A stretch of 64,000 nt of DNA from CBDANW01 sp965197825 (GTDB lineage Bacteria > Acidobacteriota > Vicinamibacteria > Marinacidobacterales > DATDRI01), in the NCBI GenBank assembly GCA_965197825.1, contig CBDANW010000003.1, positions 2,976,001 to 3,040,000 on the forward strand, written 5' to 3'. Positions within the stretch are counted from its first letter, which is position 1. Each line of letters starts with the position of its first letter. Of the stretch, positions 18,710-28,274 are shown in pieces. The position numbers and the translations under genes are program-made. The notes beneath the pieces were generated by a model. The model was not told the origin of the DNA and made no database searches. It worked only from the letters and a program-made list of their open reading frames with translations.

Positions 18710-19951
18710 GTGTCGAAGAAAAACGGCGATCCTGAGGTCCTACGTTGTTCCTTCTGTAACAAGGACCAGAGCGATGTGCGCAAGCTCATCGCCGGACCCA
18801 CCGTCTTCATCTGCGACGAGTGTGTCGAGGTATGCAACGACATCATCGCCGACGACAACCGCTTCGAGAACCGCACGCAACGCTCCACCCTCCCCACGCC
18901 GGTGGAGATCAAACAATTTCTGGAAGAGTTCGTCATCGGGCAGGACCAGGCCAAGAAGAAACTAGCCGTCGCCGTATACAACCACTACAAGCGGGTCCAG
19001 ATCATGAAGTCCAAGACCCGTCAGGAGGTCGAGCTGACCAAGAGCAACATCCTGCTGGTGGGAGCGACCGGTACTGGCAAGACGCTGATGGCTCAGACCC
19101 TGGCAAAGCTGCTCTCGGTTCCATTCTCCATCGTCGATGCCACCACGCTTACCGAAGCGGGCTACGTGGGAGAGGACGTCGAGAACATCATCCTCAAGCT
19201 CCTGCAGGCGGCGGGCGGAGATATCGAGAAGTGTCAGGAAGGCATCATTTATATAGACGAGATCGACAAGATCTGCCGTAAGGACGAGAACCCCTCGATT
19301 ACCCGGGACGTCTCCGGTGAGGGAGTGCAGCAGGCCTTGCTCAAGATCCTGGAGGGAACCATCGCCAACGTGCCGCCGCAGGGTGGGCGCAAACATCCTC
19401 ACCAGGAGTTCTATCAGATCGACACGACGAACATACTTTTCATCTGCGGTGGCGCGTTCGTGGGGCTGGACAAGGTCATCGAGCGCCGGATCGGCAAGAA
19501 GTCACTCGGCTTCCGCTCTGAGCTCGGGAAGAAGGCGACCCGCCCGGATGACGTCATGACACTCGTTCAACCCACCGATCTCATCAAGTACGGGCTCATC
19601 CCCGAGTTCGTAGGCAGGTTGCCGGTCGTCGGCACGTTGCACGAGTTGGACCGCAATGCTCTCATTCGCATCATGACTGAGCCGCGCAATGCCATTGTCA
19701 AACAGTATCAACGACTGTTCGAGTACGAGAACGTCAAGCTCAGCTTCACCGACGATGCTCTCGAGGCCGTAGCGGACTTGGCCTGCGAACGCAAGATCGG
19801 AGCTCGTGGCCTAAGAATGATCATCGAAGACCTCATGCTCGACCTCATGTATCACTTGCCGTCGCAGAAGAAGGTAAGGGAATGCGTCGTCACGAAGGAG
19901 GTCGTCGAGAACCGTGAGATACCCGTAACGCTGGTCGAAAAGGCAGGTTAG
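18710..19951 (+). CDS. clpX: ATP-dependent Clp protease ATP-binding subunit ClpX
   Basis: 413 residues from GTG 18710. It has an N-terminal C4 zinc-binding domain (CSFCNKDQSDVRKL...CDECVEVCND), the Walker A GATGTGKT (about 118), Walker B IIYIDEIDKI, the sensor GLDKVIERRIGKKS followed by pore and IGF-type loops, and GARGLRMIIEDLMLDLMY at the C-terminus. It is a hexameric unfoldase delivering substrates to ClpP, whose gene ends 21 bases upstream. Confidence 0.97.
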   Translation: MSKKNGDPEVLRCSFCNKDQSDVRKLIAGPTVFICDECVEVCNDIIADDNRFENRTQRSTLPTPVEIKQFLEEFVIGQDQAKKKLAVAVYNHYKRVQIMKSKTRQEVELTKSNILLVGATGTGKTLMAQTLAKLLSVPFSIVDATTLTEAGYVGEDVENIILKLLQAAGGDIEKCQEGIIYIDEIDKICRKDENPSITRDVSGEGVQQALLKILEGTIANVPPQGGRKHPHQEFYQIDTTNILFICGGAFVGLDKVIERRIGKKSLGFRSELGKKATRPDDVMTLVQPTDLIKYGLIPEFVGRLPVVGTLHELDRNALIRIMTEPRNAIVKQYQRLFEYENVKLSFTDDALEAVADLACERKIGARGLRMIIEDLMLDLMYHLPSQKKVRECVVTKEVVENREIPVTLVEKAG

Positions 19952-19971
19952 AGCACTTTTCCCGAGTTCTC

Positions 19972-19994
19972 GCCGCGCTTCGCGGCTCGTTTCC
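19972..19994 (+). terminator. Possible hairpin terminator between clpX and lon
   Basis: GCCGCG-CTT-CGCGGC is a perfect six-base-pair stem 20 bases after the clpX stop, followed by TCGTTTCC. The T-tract is weak, so it may only attenuate read-through into lon, which starts 88 bases further on. Confidence 0.35.
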
Positions 19995-20073
19995 AAAAAA
20001 TTCAATAGGAGAACCCAGCACGGCTCGGCCGACCGGTGGACGCTAGGCAAAGCGGAAGGGAACGACGATAGCT

Positions 20074-22500
20074 ATGTTCGGAAACAAACCCCAAGATCGA
20101 GCGGAAATCTACGAGACCCTGGCCATGGTGCCGCTCCGGGACGTCGTCATCTTCCCCTATATGATGATGCCGTTCGTCATCGGCCGTGCCTCTTCGGTCA
20201 GGGCGCTGGAATACTCTCTGGCTCACGACCGCCGCGTCTTCCTGACCGCTCAGCACGATGCCACCACGGACGACCCGAAGGCTTCCGACATCTACACGGT
20301 GGGCACGATTTCCAACATCGTACAGTCCGTCAAGCTCCCGGACGGCAACATCAAGGTGCTAGTGGAAGGCCTCGATCGCGGCCGGACCATCGAATGCCAG
20401 GACGAGGAAGGCTTCTTCAAGATCGTCGCCAAGACGATACCCAAGGTCAGCGAGGCATCCCCCGACCTCGAAAAGCTGATGAACAAGGTGGTCTCGCTCT
20501 TCGAGCAATACGTCAAGCTGGCCAATACGGTGCAGGCAGAAGTCAAAAATGCGGCCGTCCAGGTCGACGACGGCGGCAAGCTCGCCGATACCATTGCCAG
20601 CCATCTGATCCTTCCTGTCGACGAGAAACAAAACCTGCTCGAGACCTGGAATCCGCTCGAGAGGCTCACTCGCATCGCCGGGATACTCGAGCGGGAGGTA
20701 GACAAACTTCAGGTGGAACGACGCATCCAGGGTCGTGTCCGCAAGCAGATGGAGAAGGCCCAAAAGGAGTACTACCTCAACGAGAAAATGAAGGCCATCC
20801 AGAAGGAGTTGGGCCGCAAGGACGACAAGGCCGGCGAGCTGGATGAGCTCCGGAAGAAGATTGCCCAGGCCAAGATGAGCAAAGAGGCCGAGGAGAAGTC
20901 TCTCCAGGAGCTCAAGCGACTCGAGGCGATGCCGCCGATGTCCGCCGAGTCTACCGTGTCCCGAAACTACCTGGACTGGATGCTGGCCGTACCCTGGTTC
21001 AAGCGCACGCGGGAGAGCCGCAACCTAACACGCTCGGAAGAGATCCTCGATGAAGATCATTACGGGCTGGAGAAGGTCAAAGAACGCGTGCTGGAGTTTC
21101 TAGCGGTACGCCAACTGGTGCGCAAACAGCGAGGTCCGATCCTTTGTTTCGTGGGACCTCCCGGCGTGGGAAAGACCTCGCTCGCCAAGTCCATCGCCCG
21201 AGCCACGAACCGGAAGTTCGTTCGGCTGTCTCTCGGGGGGGTTCGGGATGAAGCGGAGGTCCGCGGGCACCGGCGCACTTACATCGGGGCCTTCCCGGGC
21301 CAGATTATCCAGATGATGAAGAAGGCGGGCACCGTGAATCCGCTCATCTTGCTCGACGAGGTCGAGAAAATGAGCATGGACTTCCGGGGGGATCCCTCGG
21401 CGGCCCTGCTGGAGGTTCTGGATCCCGAGCAGAACTATTGCTTTCAGGATCACTACCTGGACGTCGAGTACAATCTTTCCAACGTGATGTTCATAGCCAC
21501 CGCCAACGTGCTCCACACCATGCCCCAGGCGCTCCAGGACCGGCTCGAGGTCTTGCGCCTCCCTGGGTACACGGAAGAGGAGAAGATCGAGATCGCGACG
21601 CGTTTCCTGGTGCCGAAACAGTTGGAGGCCAACGGTCTCAAGAACAAGGCGGTCTCGATTACGACGGAAGCCCTCACGGAGATCCTTAGACGCTACACGC
21701 GGGAGGCTGGAGTCAGGAATCTGGAAAGAGAGATAGCGTCCATCTGCCGCAAGATCGCTCGGAAGCTGATCAAGGAAGGCCACGACATCACCGTCGAAGT
21801 CACCGGCGAGTCCGTTCCCGGCTACCTGGGGATTCCCAAGTTCCGCCCCCGCCAAACCGAAAAGAAGAACGAGGTCGGCATGGCCACCGGCCTCGCATGG
21901 ACCGAGGTTGGAGGCGAGCTGCTCGTGACCGAGGCGTCTCTCATGTTCGGCAAGGGCGGTCTGACTTTGACTGGCAAGTTGGGCGACGTTATGCAAGAAT
22001 CAGCGCAAACAGCACTGTCGTTCATTCGGTCCCGAGCGGAGGAGCTGGGAATCGCCCGAGATTTCAACCGACGCATCGATGTTCATATCCACGTCCCAGA
22101 AGGTGCCATACCCAAGGACGGCCCATCGGCCGGTATCACCATGTGCACCGCTCTCGTCTCAGCTCTGACCAACGTATCGGTGCGAAGCGACGTGGCCATG
22201 ACCGGAGAAATCACTTTGCGCGGCAAAATCCTTCCCATCGGCGGGGTCAAGGAAAAGCTGATGGCGGCGCACCGAGCCGGCATCACCCATATCATCCTTC
22301 CCCGCGACAACGAGAAGGATCTAGCCGATATCCCGGAGAACGTGCTGAAAGCTCTAAACGTCAAGATGGTAGAAACGATGGACCAAGTATTCGAATCCGC
22401 GCTAACGGCTCCCGTGCCGAAACTCGCGGCAACGGATGAGGACTCGGACGAGCCTCCCGAACTAGATGCGGGGATCCAAGGCGAATCCATTGCCCATTAG
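20074..22500 (+). CDS. lon: Lon protease (LonA type)
   Basis: 808 residues: N-terminal LAN domain (LAMVPLRDVVIFPYMMMPFV), coiled-coil linker (VERRIQGRVRKQMEKAQKEY), AAA+ domain with Walker A GPPGVGKTSL (about 360) and Walker B LILLDEVEKM, and the protease domain with catalytic Ser in KDGPSAGITM (about 683) and Lys in GGVKEKLMAAHRAG (about 725). It degrades damaged and regulatory proteins. The 245 bases after it hold a CCGGCA/TGCCGG hairpin (22594-22608) without a T-tract and nothing else I can support. Confidence 0.97.
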   Translation: MFGNKPQDRAEIYETLAMVPLRDVVIFPYMMMPFVIGRASSVRALEYSLAHDRRVFLTAQHDATTDDPKASDIYTVGTISNIVQSVKLPDGNIKVLVEGLDRGRTIECQDEEGFFKIVAKTIPKVSEASPDLEKLMNKVVSLFEQYVKLANTVQAEVKNAAVQVDDGGKLADTIASHLILPVDEKQNLLETWNPLERLTRIAGILEREVDKLQVERRIQGRVRKQMEKAQKEYYLNEKMKAIQKELGRKDDKAGELDELRKKIAQAKMSKEAEEKSLQELKRLEAMPPMSAESTVSRNYLDWMLAVPWFKRTRESRNLTRSEEILDEDHYGLEKVKERVLEFLAVRQLVRKQRGPILCFVGPPGVGKTSLAKSIARATNRKFVRLSLGGVRDEAEVRGHRRTYIGAFPGQIIQMMKKAGTVNPLILLDEVEKMSMDFRGDPSAALLEVLDPEQNYCFQDHYLDVEYNLSNVMFIATANVLHTMPQALQDRLEVLRLPGYTEEEKIEIATRFLVPKQLEANGLKNKAVSITTEALTEILRRYTREAGVRNLEREIASICRKIARKLIKEGHDITVEVTGESVPGYLGIPKFRPRQTEKKNEVGMATGLAWTEVGGELLVTEASLMFGKGGLTLTGKLGDVMQESAQTALSFIRSRAEELGIARDFNRRIDVHIHVPEGAIPKDGPSAGITMCTALVSALTNVSVRSDVAMTGEITLRGKILPIGGVKEKLMAAHRAGITHIILPRDNEKDLADIPENVLKALNVKMVETMDQVFESALTAPVPKLAATDEDSDEPPELDAGIQGESIAH

Positions 22501-22745
22501 AGGCTCGGCATAGAACCTAAAGCCTGAAGCCTAAAGGAAGTAGCCTCCGAGAGTCATTCCTTTGAGGGATAGCTAGTCTGAAACTTGAAACATCCGGCAC
22601 GATGCCGGCTGGATGATCGCCCGGCGGGGCACAGTCGCCGCCCAGTACGCCAGCCAAAGGAGCGAATAACCGTTCAACCCAGTGATGCTGGGGCCGAGCC
22701 GTCCGTTGCCAAGGTAGGGATCGTACCGGAGACAACCTATGGGTC

Positions 22746-23387
22746 ATGAGCAAGCAGCCGCGAGCCGAGTTCGTCCTGAGCGCCGCCGCACCCGCGGACT
22801 TTCCGTCCGATGGGCTGCCGGAAGTCGCCGTGGCGGGGCGATCCAACGTCGGGAAATCCAGTTTGCTGAACCAACTGGCCGGCATAAAGAAATTGGCCGC
22901 GGTTTCCAGAACGCCGGGCAGAACGCAGCTGGTGAACTTTTTCCGCGTGGAAGACAGGCTGTACTTGGTGGATCTCCCGGGCTACGGCTTTGCTCGCGCG
23001 CCGGCGCAGGTTCGAAAGCGTTGGGAATCTCTGGTTACCGGTTACCTTTTCGATCGAGCCGCGATTCGACTCGTACTACTAATCGTTGATGCACGGCGCG
23101 ATCCGATGGCCAGTGATCGCGAGGTCGTAGAGCTCCTCAACCGCAGTGGAATGTCTTATGTTCTTATCGCCAGCAAGTCAGACAAACTCTCCCGGGCAGC
23201 AATGGCCAAACAGAGAACCAGGCTGGAAGAAGCTTTTGCCGCACCGGGTGGGGTACCCTTCATCACCTTTTCCGCCGTCACGGGCGAAGGAAGGAAAGAG
23301 TTATGGAACGTGATCGAGAAACACGTACGCGAGCCGGAGCACCCACTGAACCGGCAGAGACCGCAGAGCCCGCACAAGAGGAAGTGA
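22746..23387 (+). CDS. ysxC: Ribosome biogenesis GTP-binding protein YsxC/EngB
   Basis: 213 residues of the TrmE-Era-EngA-EngB GTPase group: G1 GRSNVGKSSLLNQL, G2 SRTPGRTQLVNFF, G3 DLPGYGFA and G4 ASKSDKLSR. It assists assembly of the large ribosomal subunit. Position after lon is the conserved order. Its last 85 bases overlap the most likely start of rho. Confidence 0.94.
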   Translation: MSKQPRAEFVLSAAAPADFPSDGLPEVAVAGRSNVGKSSLLNQLAGIKKLAAVSRTPGRTQLVNFFRVEDRLYLVDLPGYGFARAPAQVRKRWESLVTGYLFDRAAIRLVLLIVDARRDPMASDREVVELLNRSGMSYVLIASKSDKLSRAAMAKQRTRLEEAFAAPGGVPFITFSAVTGEGRKELWNVIEKHVREPEHPLNRQRPQSPHKRK

Positions 23388-24706
23388 GCAGCAAGGGCTC
23401 GCGAAGCGGAGTGGCCGAGAAGCCGCCGCGCAACGACGCAAAGGCGAAGACTTTGAACATCGCCGAGCTCAAGGAGATGAACATCTCTACGCTGGCAAAA
23501 GTCGGCAAAGACCTTGCGGTGGCCGGCGCAACGGGCATGCGCAAGCAAGAGCTCATATTCAAGATTCTGCAGGCGCAGACGGAACGAAGCGGTCTCATTT
23601 TTTCCGAGGGCGTCTTGGAATGCCTACCCGACGGTTTCGGTTTTCTCAGAGCTCCCGAATACAACTATCTTCCCGGACCCGATGACATCTACGTCTCCCC
23701 GTCTCAGATACGAAAGTTCGATCTGCGAACCGGCGATACGATTTCCGGGCAGATCCGACCGCCCAAGGAAGGCGAGCGCTACTTCGCACTCATCAAAGTG
23801 GAAGCGGTTAATTTCGAGCCTCCCGAGGCGTCACGGGACCGTATCCTTTTTGACAACCTGACGCCCCTCTATCCGCAGGACCGGATCCAACTCGAAACCG
23901 AGAAGGGAAACCTCTCGGCTCGCGTCATGGATCTCATGACCCCGGTCGGCAAGGGGCAACGCGGCCTCATCGTCGCCGCACCGCGCACCGGAAAAACGAT
24001 GTTGCTGCAGAATATCGCCAACAGCATCACCGCCAATCAGCCGGAGATCGTTCTCATCGTACTCCTCATCGACGAACGCCCCGAAGAGGTGACGGACATG
24101 CAGCGGTCGGTGCAAGGCGAAGTCATCAGCTCCACGTTCGACGAGCCCGCCTCACGCCACGTTCAGGTCGCGGAGATGGTCATCGAGAAGGCGAAGCGCC
24201 TGGTGGAGCACCGGCGTGACGTCGTCATCGTGCTGGACTCGATCACGCGGCTCGCCCGCGCCTACAACACGGTGGTCCCCCCCTCCGGGAAAGTGCTCTC
24301 GGGCGGCGTGGACAGCAACGCTTTGCAGCGACCCAAGAGGTTCTTCGGAGCCGCTCGCAACATCGAAGAAGGGGGCTCGCTGACCATCATCGCCACGGCC
24401 CTCATCGAGACTGGCAGCCGCATGGACGACGTGATCTTCGAGGAGTTCAAAGGCACCGGCAACATGGAAATCCATCTCGATCGCAAGCTGGTCGACAAGC
24501 GAGTCTTCCCCTCCATCGACATCAACAAGAGCGGCACCAGAAAGGAAGAGCTCCTTCTCTCGAAAGAGGAGCTCACCCGGGTCTGGATTCTGCGCAAGGT
24601 GCTCTCGCCGCTGTCGCCGGTCGAAGCCATGGAGCTTCTCCTGGACAAGATGAGGAAGACCAAGAACAACAGCGAGTTCCTCGCCTCGATGTCCGGGCAG
24701 CCCTAG
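23303..24706 (+). CDS. rho: Transcription termination factor Rho
   Basis: 467 residues with a charged, low-complexity N-terminal extension of about 48 residues, the Rho N-terminal helices (LNIAELKEMNISTLAKVGKD), the RNA-binding cold-shock-like domain (GVLECLPDGFGFLRAPEYNY), and the ATPase domain with Walker A APRTGKTMLL (about 226), LIDERPEEVTDM and the Q/R-loop segment. ATG 23303 has a good Shine-Dalgarno (AAGGAAGG) but overlaps ysxC by 85 bases; GTG 23384, overlapping the ysxC stop, is an alternative that would drop most of the extension. Rho unwinds RNA-DNA hybrids to end transcription. Confidence 0.95.
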   Translation: MERDRETRTRAGAPTEPAETAEPAQEEVSSKGSRSGVAEKPPRNDAKAKTLNIAELKEMNISTLAKVGKDLAVAGATGMRKQELIFKILQAQTERSGLIFSEGVLECLPDGFGFLRAPEYNYLPGPDDIYVSPSQIRKFDLRTGDTISGQIRPPKEGERYFALIKVEAVNFEPPEASRDRILFDNLTPLYPQDRIQLETEKGNLSARVMDLMTPVGKGQRGLIVAAPRTGKTMLLQNIANSITANQPEIVLIVLLIDERPEEVTDMQRSVQGEVISSTFDEPASRHVQVAEMVIEKAKRLVEHRRDVVIVLDSITRLARAYNTVVPPSGKVLSGGVDSNALQRPKRFFGAARNIEEGGSLTIIATALIETGSRMDDVIFEEFKGTGNMEIHLDRKLVDKRVFPSIDINKSGTRKEELLLSKEELTRVWILRKVLSPLSPVEAMELLLDKMRKTKNNSEFLASMSGQP

Positions 24707-24749
24707 TGCCCCGGACCCGCCCAGGCTGTGGCCGTTTGCGGAGCTGCGC

Positions 24750-24755
24750 TATAAT
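24750..24755 (+). promoter_or_regulatory. Perfect -10 hexamer upstream of rpmE
   Basis: TATAAT stands 34 bases before the rpmE ATG, with no convincing -35 at 16-18 bases upstream. It could drive rpmE-prfA-prmC independently of rho. Confidence 0.4.
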
Positions 24756-24788
24756 GAGTGGCTGTAGCCCGATCGAGGAGAAACGTTC

Positions 24789-25022
24789 ATGAAACCCAAT
24801 ATCCATCCCAAGTACGAAACCGTCACCGTAGGCTGTGCTTGCGGAGAGACCTTTCAGACCCGCTCCACCAAGGGTGACAACATCAGGCTCGAGATCTGTT
24901 CGAAGTGCCACCCCTTCTTCACCGGAAAACAGAAGCTCATCGACTCCGCGGGACGCGTGGAGCGGTTCCACCGGAAGTTCGGCAAACGCGACGTCAAGGT
25001 TTCGGCCAAAACCGAGTCCTAA
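24789..25022 (+). CDS. rpmE: 50S ribosomal protein L31
   Basis: 77 residues with MKPNIHPKYETVTVGCACGE and EICSKCHPFFTGKQKLIDSA, GRVERFHRKFG. The four cysteines (GCAC and CSKC) make this the zinc-binding L31 type. GAGGAG precedes the ATG. It is a typical neighbour between rho and prfA. Confidence 0.96.
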   Translation: MKPNIHPKYETVTVGCACGETFQTRSTKGDNIRLEICSKCHPFFTGKQKLIDSAGRVERFHRKFGKRDVKVSAKTES

Positions 25023-25044
25023 CCCCTCCGTCCTTTTTAGTTCC

Positions 25045-26139
25045 GTGTCCGATATAGAGACCAAGCTCGCTGCATTGGAGCAGAGGTACGAGCACCTCAC
25101 CGAGGAGCTCGGGAAGTCCGATCTCGTTGCCTCGCCGTCTGCTTATCAGAAGCAAGCCAAGGCACGCTCGGATTTGGAGCCGCTCGTCGAAAAGTATCGC
25201 GAGCTGAAATCGCTCATGAACGAGCTGAACGGAGCGAAGGAAATGGCCAGCGAGGGCGACGACCCAGAGATGCGCGCCCTCGCCGAGGAGGAACTGGCAC
25301 GCCTCCAAAGCGAAGAGGAACGTCTGACCCAAGAATTGAAGTTGCTCTTGCTGCCCAAGGACCCGAACGACGATCGCAACGTCATCATCGAGATTCGGGC
25401 CGGGACCGGTGGCGAGGAGGCGGCGCTCTTCGCACAAGAGATCTACCGGATGTATTCCCGCTATGCGGAGAAAAGAGGGTGGCGCGTGGAGGTGATGAGC
25501 GCCAATCCCACCGGCATCGGCGGGCTGAAGGAAATCGTGGCGGTCATCGAAGGCAAGGGCGCCTACAGCCGCTTGAAGTACGAGAGCGGCGTCCATCGCG
25601 TGCAACGCGTTCCGGTGACCGAGGCGTCGGGCCGTATCCACACTTCTGCCATCACCGTCGCCGTCTTGCCGGAAGTGAAGGATGTGGAGGTCCAGATCGA
25701 CGCCAAGGACCTTCGTATCGACACGTTCTGTTCGTCGGGACCGGGAGGGCAGAGCGTCAATACCACCTACTCGGCGGTGCGCATTACTCATATTGCCACT
25801 GGCCTGGTGGTCTCGTGTCAAGACGAGAAGTCTCAGATCAAGAACAAGGCGAAGGCCATGCGCGTCCTTCGATCTCGTCTCTACGATCTAGCCCTAAAGG
25901 AGCAGGCGGACAAGATCGCTCGTGAGAGGAAGGGTCAGGTCGGCACCGGAGACCGAAGCGAGAAGATCCGAACCTACAACTTCCATCAGACCAGGGTGAC
26001 GGACCACCGGATCAATCTCACACTCCATCGTCTGGATGGCATCCTCGACGGCGACCTGGAAGAAATCCTGGACGCGCTCGCCACCCACGATCAAGCCGAA
26101 AGACTCAAGGAGGCGGAGGCTACTCCCGTCCAACCGTGA
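25045..26139 (+). CDS. prfA: Peptide chain release factor 1
   Basis: 364 residues from GTG 25045 (VSDIETKLAALEQRYEHLTE); the longer open frame upstream only shadows rpmE. The PxT stop-codon recognition motif typical of RF1 is RVPVTEASGR (about 191), and the catalytic GGQ is SSGPGGQSVNTT (about 234). It reads UAA and UAG and releases the chain. The stop overlaps the start of prmC, whose product methylates the GGQ glutamine, so enzyme and substrate are translationally coupled. Confidence 0.96.
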   Translation: MSDIETKLAALEQRYEHLTEELGKSDLVASPSAYQKQAKARSDLEPLVEKYRELKSLMNELNGAKEMASEGDDPEMRALAEEELARLQSEEERLTQELKLLLLPKDPNDDRNVIIEIRAGTGGEEAALFAQEIYRMYSRYAEKRGWRVEVMSANPTGIGGLKEIVAVIEGKGAYSRLKYESGVHRVQRVPVTEASGRIHTSAITVAVLPEVKDVEVQIDAKDLRIDTFCSSGPGGQSVNTTYSAVRITHIATGLVVSCQDEKSQIKNKAKAMRVLRSRLYDLALKEQADKIARERKGQVGTGDRSEKIRTYNFHQTRVTDHRINLTLHRLDGILDGDLEEILDALATHDQAERLKEAEATPVQP

Positions 26140-27005
26140 GCACCTCCTCTCCGAGCGCGCGGAAGCTTCTAGAGCGGGGAGCCCAGGAGCTGGCAGGAGC
26201 CGGGGTCGGTCGAAGCCGCTGGGAAGCAGAAGTACTCCTTAGACAAGCAACGGGTTGTTCCCGCGAGACGCTACTCGCGGATCTCGGAGAGCCGGTTGAC
26301 GCAGAAGCCGCCGGTTACTTCTTCCAGCTCGTGGAGCGTCGTCGGGGACGGGTCCCCCTGCAATATCTCCTGGGCTCTCAGGAATTCTGGGGCCTCACGT
26401 TTCAAGTGACGCCGGCGGTCTTCATCCCGCGCCCCGAGACGGAGGGCCTGGTCGAAGAAACCATCCGACGCGTCGGTGATCGTGCGACTCGTATCGCCGA
26501 CGTCGGCTGCGGAAGTGGATGTGTGGCTATATCGATCGCATCCTCGCTTCCCAATAGCCGCGTGTATGCGATCGATATCTCCCCCGCCGCCGTGGCGGTG
26601 GCTCGCGACAACGCCACCCGGAACGGAGTGAGCTCCCGTATCGATTTCTTGGCCGGCGATCTCTTGCAGCCCCTTTTGAGCCAGTCCGACCCACCGGTCT
26701 TGGATGTGGTGGTCTCCAATCCACCCTACGTTCCCGAGATGGATCTGGCGGGGCTGCAACCGGAGGTCAGGGATTTTGAGCCTCGAGTGGCGCTCACCGC
26801 CGGGCCGGACGGCCTTGAAGTGGTGCGCCGATTGCTTCCCCAGGCGGAGTCGTTGCTGGCGCCCGCGGGTCTCCTGATGCTCGAGATCGGAATGGGGATG
26901 GAGCAGAAAGTGAAAGAGCTCCTAGGCGAAACCGGTCTCGGGTGGGTGACGACCGGACCGGACCTGCAGGGTTTCCCGCGCGTCGTCGTGGCTCAAAAAC
27001 TCTAA
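26136..27005 (+). CDS. prmC: Release factor glutamine methyltransferase PrmC
   Basis: 289 residues from a GTG overlapping the prfA stop (GTGA). An N-terminal helical domain is followed by PLQYLLGSQEFWGLTF and FIPRPETEGLV, the SAM motif DVGCGSGCVAIS, and the catalytic NPPY (SNPPYVPE, about 195). It methylates the Gln of the release-factor GGQ motif. In many bacteria murA comes next; here 8 kb of disrupted genes intervene. Confidence 0.96.
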   Translation: MSTSSPSARKLLERGAQELAGAGVGRSRWEAEVLLRQATGCSRETLLADLGEPVDAEAAGYFFQLVERRRGRVPLQYLLGSQEFWGLTFQVTPAVFIPRPETEGLVEETIRRVGDRATRIADVGCGSGCVAISIASSLPNSRVYAIDISPAAVAVARDNATRNGVSSRIDFLAGDLLQPLLSQSDPPVLDVVVSNPPYVPEMDLAGLQPEVRDFEPRVALTAGPDGLEVVRRLLPQAESLLAPAGLLMLEIGMGMEQKVKELLGETGLGWVTTGPDLQGFPRVVVAQKL

Positions 27006-27071
27006 GAGAATCCTGTCCCCAAACTCGGCGGCTCGAGTAACACGTCATCGCGGCGCGAGAGCAAGGGCTCC

Positions 27072-27100
27072 TTGACTTTCAATCTGTGAGGGACTAGTTT
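27072..27100 (+). promoter_or_regulatory. Candidate promoter upstream of the kinase/NHL chimera
   Basis: TTGACT (27072-27077), a 17-base spacer and TAGTTT (27095-27100); the -35 is good and the -10 poor. Confidence 0.3.
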
Positions 27101-27118
27101 CACATCCAAGGGTCGGCC

Positions 27119-28149
27119 ATGTCACTCACTCCCGGCGGGAAGCTGGGTTCTTACGAAATTGTCGCCGCCATCGGTGCGGGTGGCATGGGTGAGGTCTACC
27201 GAGCCCGGGACAAGAAGCTCGGATGGATCGCCGCTGGCGTGCTGGCGGCGGTGCTCGGAGCGTCAGAAGGCGGGATACTCGCCGACGACCGTTACGAGCT
27301 GGTCGAGGGGTGGGCGAAGCTCCCCGCGGGCATGGAATGGGGACAGGTCATCTCTGTGGACCCCGACCCAGACGGGCGGCATATCTGGGCCCTCCATCGT
27401 GCCGAGCCGCCCATCCTGCGTTTCGATGCGGACGGCAATTTGGTGAAGAGCTTCGGCGAGGGGATGTTCGTGCGGCCCCACGGCTTTCACATCGACCCCG
27501 AAGGCTTCATCTGGGCGACCGACCAGCTCGGCCTGGACGGCAAGGGCCACCAGGTCTTCAAGTTCAGCCCCGACGGCGAGGTGTTGCTGACGCTCGGCAC
27601 GAAGGGTCGAGGGAGAAGGGCCAGACACCTTCAACGGGCCGACCGACGTCGCGGTCGCCGACAACGGGGACATCTTCGTCACGGACGGACACTTCAACAA
27701 TCGGGGTCGTCAAGTTCTCGAATGACGGGACATTCATCAAGGCGTGGGGGCGGAAGGGCACCGGACCGGGTGAGTTCGACCTGCCGCACACCATTGCCAT
27801 CGACTCGCAAGGGCGGCTGTTCGTGGGTGACGACCGGTCGAACGAGCGAATCCAGATTTTCGATCAGGATGGGAACTTTCTCGAGGAGTGGGACCAGTTC
27901 GGCAGGCCGAGCGGCATCTTCATCGACGATGACGACACCATCTACGTCGCCGACTATCAGAAACACGAGGCGCTCTTGATTGGCAGCGCCCAGGACGGCT
28001 CGATCACGACGCGGATCGAGCCGGTGATCGCTGAAGGCATCACGGTTGATGCGGACGGCGACATCTATGCCGGCGAGGTCATCGGGCGGAAGCTCACGAA
28101 GTTCGCGAAGAACGCCTTAGCAACTGAAGCGCCTCGTCCCGGCGTCTGA
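27119..28149 (+). pseudogene. Chimera of a Ser/Thr kinase N-terminus and an NHL-repeat protein, two frameshifts
   Basis: The first 35 residues, MSLTPGGKLGSYEIVAAIGA and GGMGEVYRARDKKLG, are the start of a bacterial eukaryote-type kinase. The sequence then switches without a break to WIAAGVLAAVLGASEGG, which looks like the signal peptide of a secreted NHL-repeat protein, followed by beta-propeller repeats (VDPDPDGRHIWALHR, VRPHGFHIDPEGFIWATDQ, DLPHTIAIDSQGRLFVGD, GRPSGIFIDDDDTIYVADY). Extra bases near 27615 and 27705 shift the frame twice; removing two bases gives 343 codons. The junction KKLG is short and could be a microhomology recombination point. The kinase part lacks every catalytic residue. 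A functional product is unlikely. Confidence 0.75.
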
Positions 28150-28274
28150 CTAGGCTGACTGTGGCACCAACGCCCAACGACGCCAGAAGGGATCCGTAGG
28201 AGCGAACTGACTGATGTCACTTGAAGCTGGCACCAAGCTAGGTCCCTACGAGATCCTCTCGCCCCTCGGTGCGG

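Noticed and set aside
21100..21996. 298-codon minus-strand frame
   Set aside because: Complement of the lon ATPase domain.
22594..22608. Terminator after lon
   Set aside because: CCGGCA/TGCCGG makes a stem but no T-tract follows, and it is 94 bases past the stop.
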